A stretch of 16,843 nt of DNA from positions 1 through 16,843 of the forward strand of contig BNVA01000025.1 in the NCBI GenBank assembly GCA_025997755.1, read 5' to 3'. A program made the position numbers and the translations under genes. Shown piece after piece: positions 14,833 to 16,843 of this stretch. The stretch comes from Spirochaetia bacterium (GTDB lineage Bacteria > Spirochaetota > Spirochaetia > Treponematales > Breznakiellaceae). The notes under the pieces are model-generated. The model was not told the DNA's origin and ran no database searches. It saw only the letters and a program-made list of their open reading frames with translations. Every line of letters starts with the position of its first letter. Within the stretch, counting starts at the first letter, position 1.

Positions 14833-15066
14833 ATGGAGAACGATATTACATGTCAGTTTTGCGGCAAGAAATTTCAATTGCCTGATGTTGTTAAAAATAA
14901 GATCATTGCAGAATACATGGATGCATACATGGAACAGTGGGATATTGAGCTTGAAAAGGAAAAAGATAAATTATATGCAAAAATTTTGAAGTTTAGAAAA
15001 AAATACAAGACGGAAGACGATTTTGAATGGCTGCTTGAAAAAATAAATTACAAAAAGAAAAATTAA
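14833..15066 (+). CDS. Small zinc-knuckle-like protein (77 aa)
   Basis: The N-terminus reads ITCQFCGKKFQLP, one CxxC knuckle (C8, C11) closely like the first knuckle of the protein at 8720 (CPLCGKKFE). No second cysteine pair follows, so a zinc site would need dimerisation or a partner. The rest is a very charged helix (LEKEKDKLYAKILKFRKKYK) ending in a Lys tail, suggesting a coiled coil. The ATG is preceded by GAGGATG at 14822-14828, 17 nt after the upstream gene. Function unknown; it may be a truncated relative of larger zinc-ribbon proteins. Confidence 0.65.
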   Translation: MENDITCQFCGKKFQLPDVVKNKIIAEYMDAYMEQWDIELEKEKDKLYAKILKFRKKYKTEDDFEWLLEKINYKKKN

Positions 15067-15100
15067 AAAATCGCCAAAAAAATCGCAAATCAATGACACG

Positions 15101-15148
15101 GGAACTTGAAAAATATGTTTGCCTATGATTAAATTTTATGAAAAGGAG
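15101..15148 (+). promoter_or_regulatory. Repeated upstream leader, copy C
   Basis: GGAACTT (15101-15107), 16 nt, TATGAT (15124-15129), ATTAAATTTT, and AAAAGGAG as ribosome site. It aligns with 9717-9764 over its full length with few differences. TTGAAA (15106-15111), 17 nt and TTAAAT (15129-15134) give an alternative sigma-70-like reading. It precedes the second DUF4116 repeat gene. Confidence 0.6.
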
Positions 15149-15156
15149 CGGTAGCT

Positions 15157-16843
15157 ATGGATAATGACAATACATATCCAACGATGGAGGAGTGCCTTCA
15201 TGCTGTCAAACAAGATGGTATGGCTCTTAGATTTGTGCCAGATGACAAAAAGACTCCTGAAATCTGTCTAGCTGCTGTTAAGAAAAATGCATTTTCAATT
15301 AGATGGGTGCCGAGCGAAAAGATAACGTTTACGATATGTCTTACCGCCGTTAAAAAAGATTGGAAGGTAATAGAATATGTGCCCGAAGAATTGAGGACTC
15401 CTGAAATCTACCTAGCCGCAGTCAAACAAAGTTGTTGGGGGCTTGAATATGTACCCGATGACAAAAAGACTCCTGAAATTTGCCTAACCGCTGTTCAAAA
15501 ATATGGAAAAGCACTTGAATTTGTGCCCGGTGATAAAAAGACACTTGAAATCTGCTTTGCTGCTGTTCAACAAAATGGTATGGCGCTTGAATATGTGCCC
15601 GATGGCAAAAAGGCTATTAAAATCTGTCTAGCCGCTGTTCAACAAAATGGTTCGTCACTTGGATATGTGCCCGAAGAACTCCGCGATGATGTTAAACCAG
15701 ATGGGGTTTACATTGGGGATGAACAAGAAAAAATGAATGCTGATGAACGGATTTATCGGTGGGTAGATGAATACGAGTTGTGGGATGAATACGAGTTTGA
15801 GGAAATACTAGCCGCTGTTGAACAAGATGGTTGGAAACTTATAAATATGCCGGATGACAAAAAAACACATAAAATCTGCCTTGCCGCTGTTCATCAAGCA
15901 GGTAGGGCACTTCGATATGTGGCTTATAAAAAGAGAACTCCTAAAATCTGTCTTGCCGCTGTTCATCAAGATGGTTTGTCGCTTGAATTTGTGCCCGATG
16001 AAATGAAAACTACTGAAATCTGCCTTGCCGCTGTTCATCAAGATGGTTTGTCGCTTGAATTTGTACCCGATGAAATGAAAACTACTGAAATCTGCCTTGC
16101 CGCTGTTCATCAAGATGGTTTGTCGCTTGAATTTGTACCCGATGAAATGAAAACTACTAAAATCTGTCTAGCCGCCGTTAAACGAGCTGGTTCGCCTCTT
16201 TACTATGTACCCGAAAAAATGAAGACTCCTGAAATCTGTTTAGCCGCTGTTCAACAATATTGGAAGGCAATAAAATATGTGCCTATCGAATTGCAAAAAC
16301 AAGAGGAAATATCCTATGCCTTTGAAAAAAACTGCCTTTTATATATGAAATTATCAACGGAAATAATTAAAGAAATCCCAAAAGAGATGCTGACCGAGTC
16401 AATATGTCTAGCCGCTGTTTTACAAAGTTGGCGTGCAATTACCTATGTTCCGGAAAAAATTAGAAAACAAAAAGAAATCTTTGATACTTTTGAACGGGAT
16501 TTTCTAGCAGACTTAAAAAAAGATTGCTGGGTACTTGGAGATGTACCCGATGAAATGAAGACCTATGAACTCTGCCTAACCGCTGTTAAGCAATATGGTT
16601 CGGCACTTCGATATGTGCCGGACGAAATGAAGACCTATGAACTCTGCCTAACCGCTGTTAAGCAATATGGTTCGGCACTTCGATATGTGCCGGACGAAAT
16701 GAAGATACATGAAATCTGCCTAGACGCTGTTCAACAAAATGGTATGGCGCTTGAATATGTACCCGATGACAAAAAGACTCCTGAAATTTGCCTAGACGCT
16801 GTTCAACAAAATGGTATGGCGCTTGAATATGTACCCGATGACA
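15157..16843 (+). CDS. DUF4116-type repeat protein, partial (runs off right edge)
   Basis: The frame is open from ATG 15157 for 562 codons to the edge, so the C-terminus is missing. AAGGAG (15143-15148) is 8 nt upstream. The sequence consists of about 22 units of 24 residues, consensus T-x-E-I-C-L-A-A-V-x-Q-x-G-x-A-L-x-Y-V-P-D-x-x-K. Two spacers break the pattern: an acidic one around DEYELWDEYEFEE (15690-15800) and one around 16290-16390. There is no signal peptide, and the Cys-rich N-terminal part of the protein at 10810 is lacking. Neighbouring units are almost identical at DNA level in three places, so the array is still expanding and contracting. A helical-repeat binding protein is the likely structure; the ligand is unknown. 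It belongs to the same family as 10810-12534 but is driven by a different upstream element. Confidence 0.9.
   Translation, partial: MDNDNTYPTMEECLHAVKQDGMALRFVPDDKKTPEICLAAVKKNAFSIRWVPSEKITFTICLTAVKKDWKVIEYVPEELRTPEIYLAAVKQSCWGLEYVPDDKKTPEICLTAVQKYGKALEFVPGDKKTLEICFAAVQQNGMALEYVPDGKKAIKICLAAVQQNGSSLGYVPEELRDDVKPDGVYIGDEQEKMNADERIYRWVDEYELWDEYEFEEILAAVEQDGWKLINMPDDKKTHKICLAAVHQAGRALRYVAYKKRTPKICLAAVHQDGLSLEFVPDEMKTTEICLAAVHQDGLSLEFVPDEMKTTEICLAAVHQDGLSLEFVPDEMKTTKICLAAVKRAGSPLYYVPEKMKTPEICLAAVQQYWKAIKYVPIELQKQEEISYAFEKNCLLYMKLSTEIIKEIPKEMLTESICLAAVLQSWRAITYVPEKIRKQKEIFDTFERDFLADLKKDCWVLGDVPDEMKTYELCLTAVKQYGSALRYVPDEMKTYELCLTAVKQYGSALRYVPDEMKIHEICLDAVQQNGMALEYVPDDKKTPEICLDAVQQNGMALEYVPDD
15952..16167 (+). 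repeat. Three tandem 72-bp coding units
   Basis: Units at 15952-16023, 16024-16095 and 16096-16167 each encode the same 24-residue DUF4116 repeat (LAAVHQDGLSLEFVPDEMKT core). Units 1 and 2 differ by one base (GTG/GTA); unit 3 differs at its last codons. This points to recent tandem duplication. Confidence 0.95.
16561..16704 (+). repeat. Identical 72-bp tandem pair
   Basis: 16561-16632 and 16633-16704 are identical over all 72 bases and encode one DUF4116 repeat each (TYELCLTAVKQYGSALRYVP plus DEMK). Identity including third codon positions indicates very recent duplication or gene conversion. Confidence 0.95.
16711..16843 (+). repeat. 72-bp tandem pair, second copy cut by the window edge
   Basis: The unit 16711-16782 is repeated from 16783 to the edge (61 bases visible) with one difference (ATC/ATT). 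It encodes EICLDAVQQNGMALEYVPDD. A near copy, with LAAV or LTAV instead of LDAV, occurs earlier around 15540-15620, suggesting exchange between distant units. Confidence 0.9.

Noticed and set aside
15808..16113. 101-aa minus-strand open frame with repeated MNSGKADF units
   Set aside because: It is the antisense shadow of the 72-bp coding repeats; its regularity comes from the plus-strand gene, and it has no ribosome site.
15952..16843. Regularly spaced 72-bp repeats as a CRISPR array
   Set aside because: The units are contiguous, coding and in frame, with no unique spacers between short identical repeats; they encode DUF4116 units.

Overview
The window looks like a bacterial chromosome segment in which one housekeeping gene (pyruvate kinase) borders a long, AT-rich accessory region. 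The pyruvate kinase stretch (about 0.5-2.3 kb) is visibly richer in G+C than almost everything to its right. TAA, TAG and TGA are all used as genuine stops. The long-form pyruvate kinase, the families of short DUF4116-type repeats and the defence-like genes would fit a gut spirochaete such as a termite-gut Treponema. That assignment is an impression from protein flavour, not a demonstrated identity.

Layout. (1) 1-2300, minus strand: the N-terminal part of an N6-adenine DNA methyltransferase (runs off the left edge), placed 5 nt downstream of pyruvate kinase. (2) 2441-6808, plus strand: a tightly overlapping three-gene unit: a probable PD-(D/E)XK nuclease-like protein, an OLD/RecF-like AAA ATPase (DUF3696 type), and a protein of unknown function with a PIN-like N-terminus. 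It resembles a phage-defence operon but matches no named system I can confirm. (3) 6860-8220: a stand-alone CARF-domain protein followed after 8 nt by a sigma-70-like protein; then a 79-aa orphan. (4) 8513-9970: a duplicated dyad/promoter element, a degraded 3' end of a DUF4116 gene, a double zinc-ribbon protein and a small membrane protein. (5) 9993-10640, minus strand: an HD-domain hydrolase with an apparently leaderless promoter. (6) 10725-14009: the second dyad/promoter, an intact DUF4116 repeat gene, and rmuC interrupted by one in-frame TGA. (7) 14012-16843: two unknown genes and a second large DUF4116 repeat gene, running off the right edge and growing by 72-bp tandem duplications.

How the parts may work together. 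The most interesting candidate is the CARF + sigma-like pair, which could turn a cyclic-oligonucleotide alarm signal into transcription. Next to it, the nuclease/ATPase/PIN-like trio could form a defence module. Further right, the DUF4116, zinc-ribbon and orphan genes look like cassettes: two upstream elements are reused (a 45-bp dyad/promoter in two copies and a 45-50-bp leader in three), and one cassette has collapsed to its promoter and last 17 codons. No tRNA, rRNA, CRISPR array, insertion sequence or convincing intrinsic terminator was seen. No gene-free stretch exceeds 300 bases; the longest are 8513-8719 and 10641-10809, both described below.
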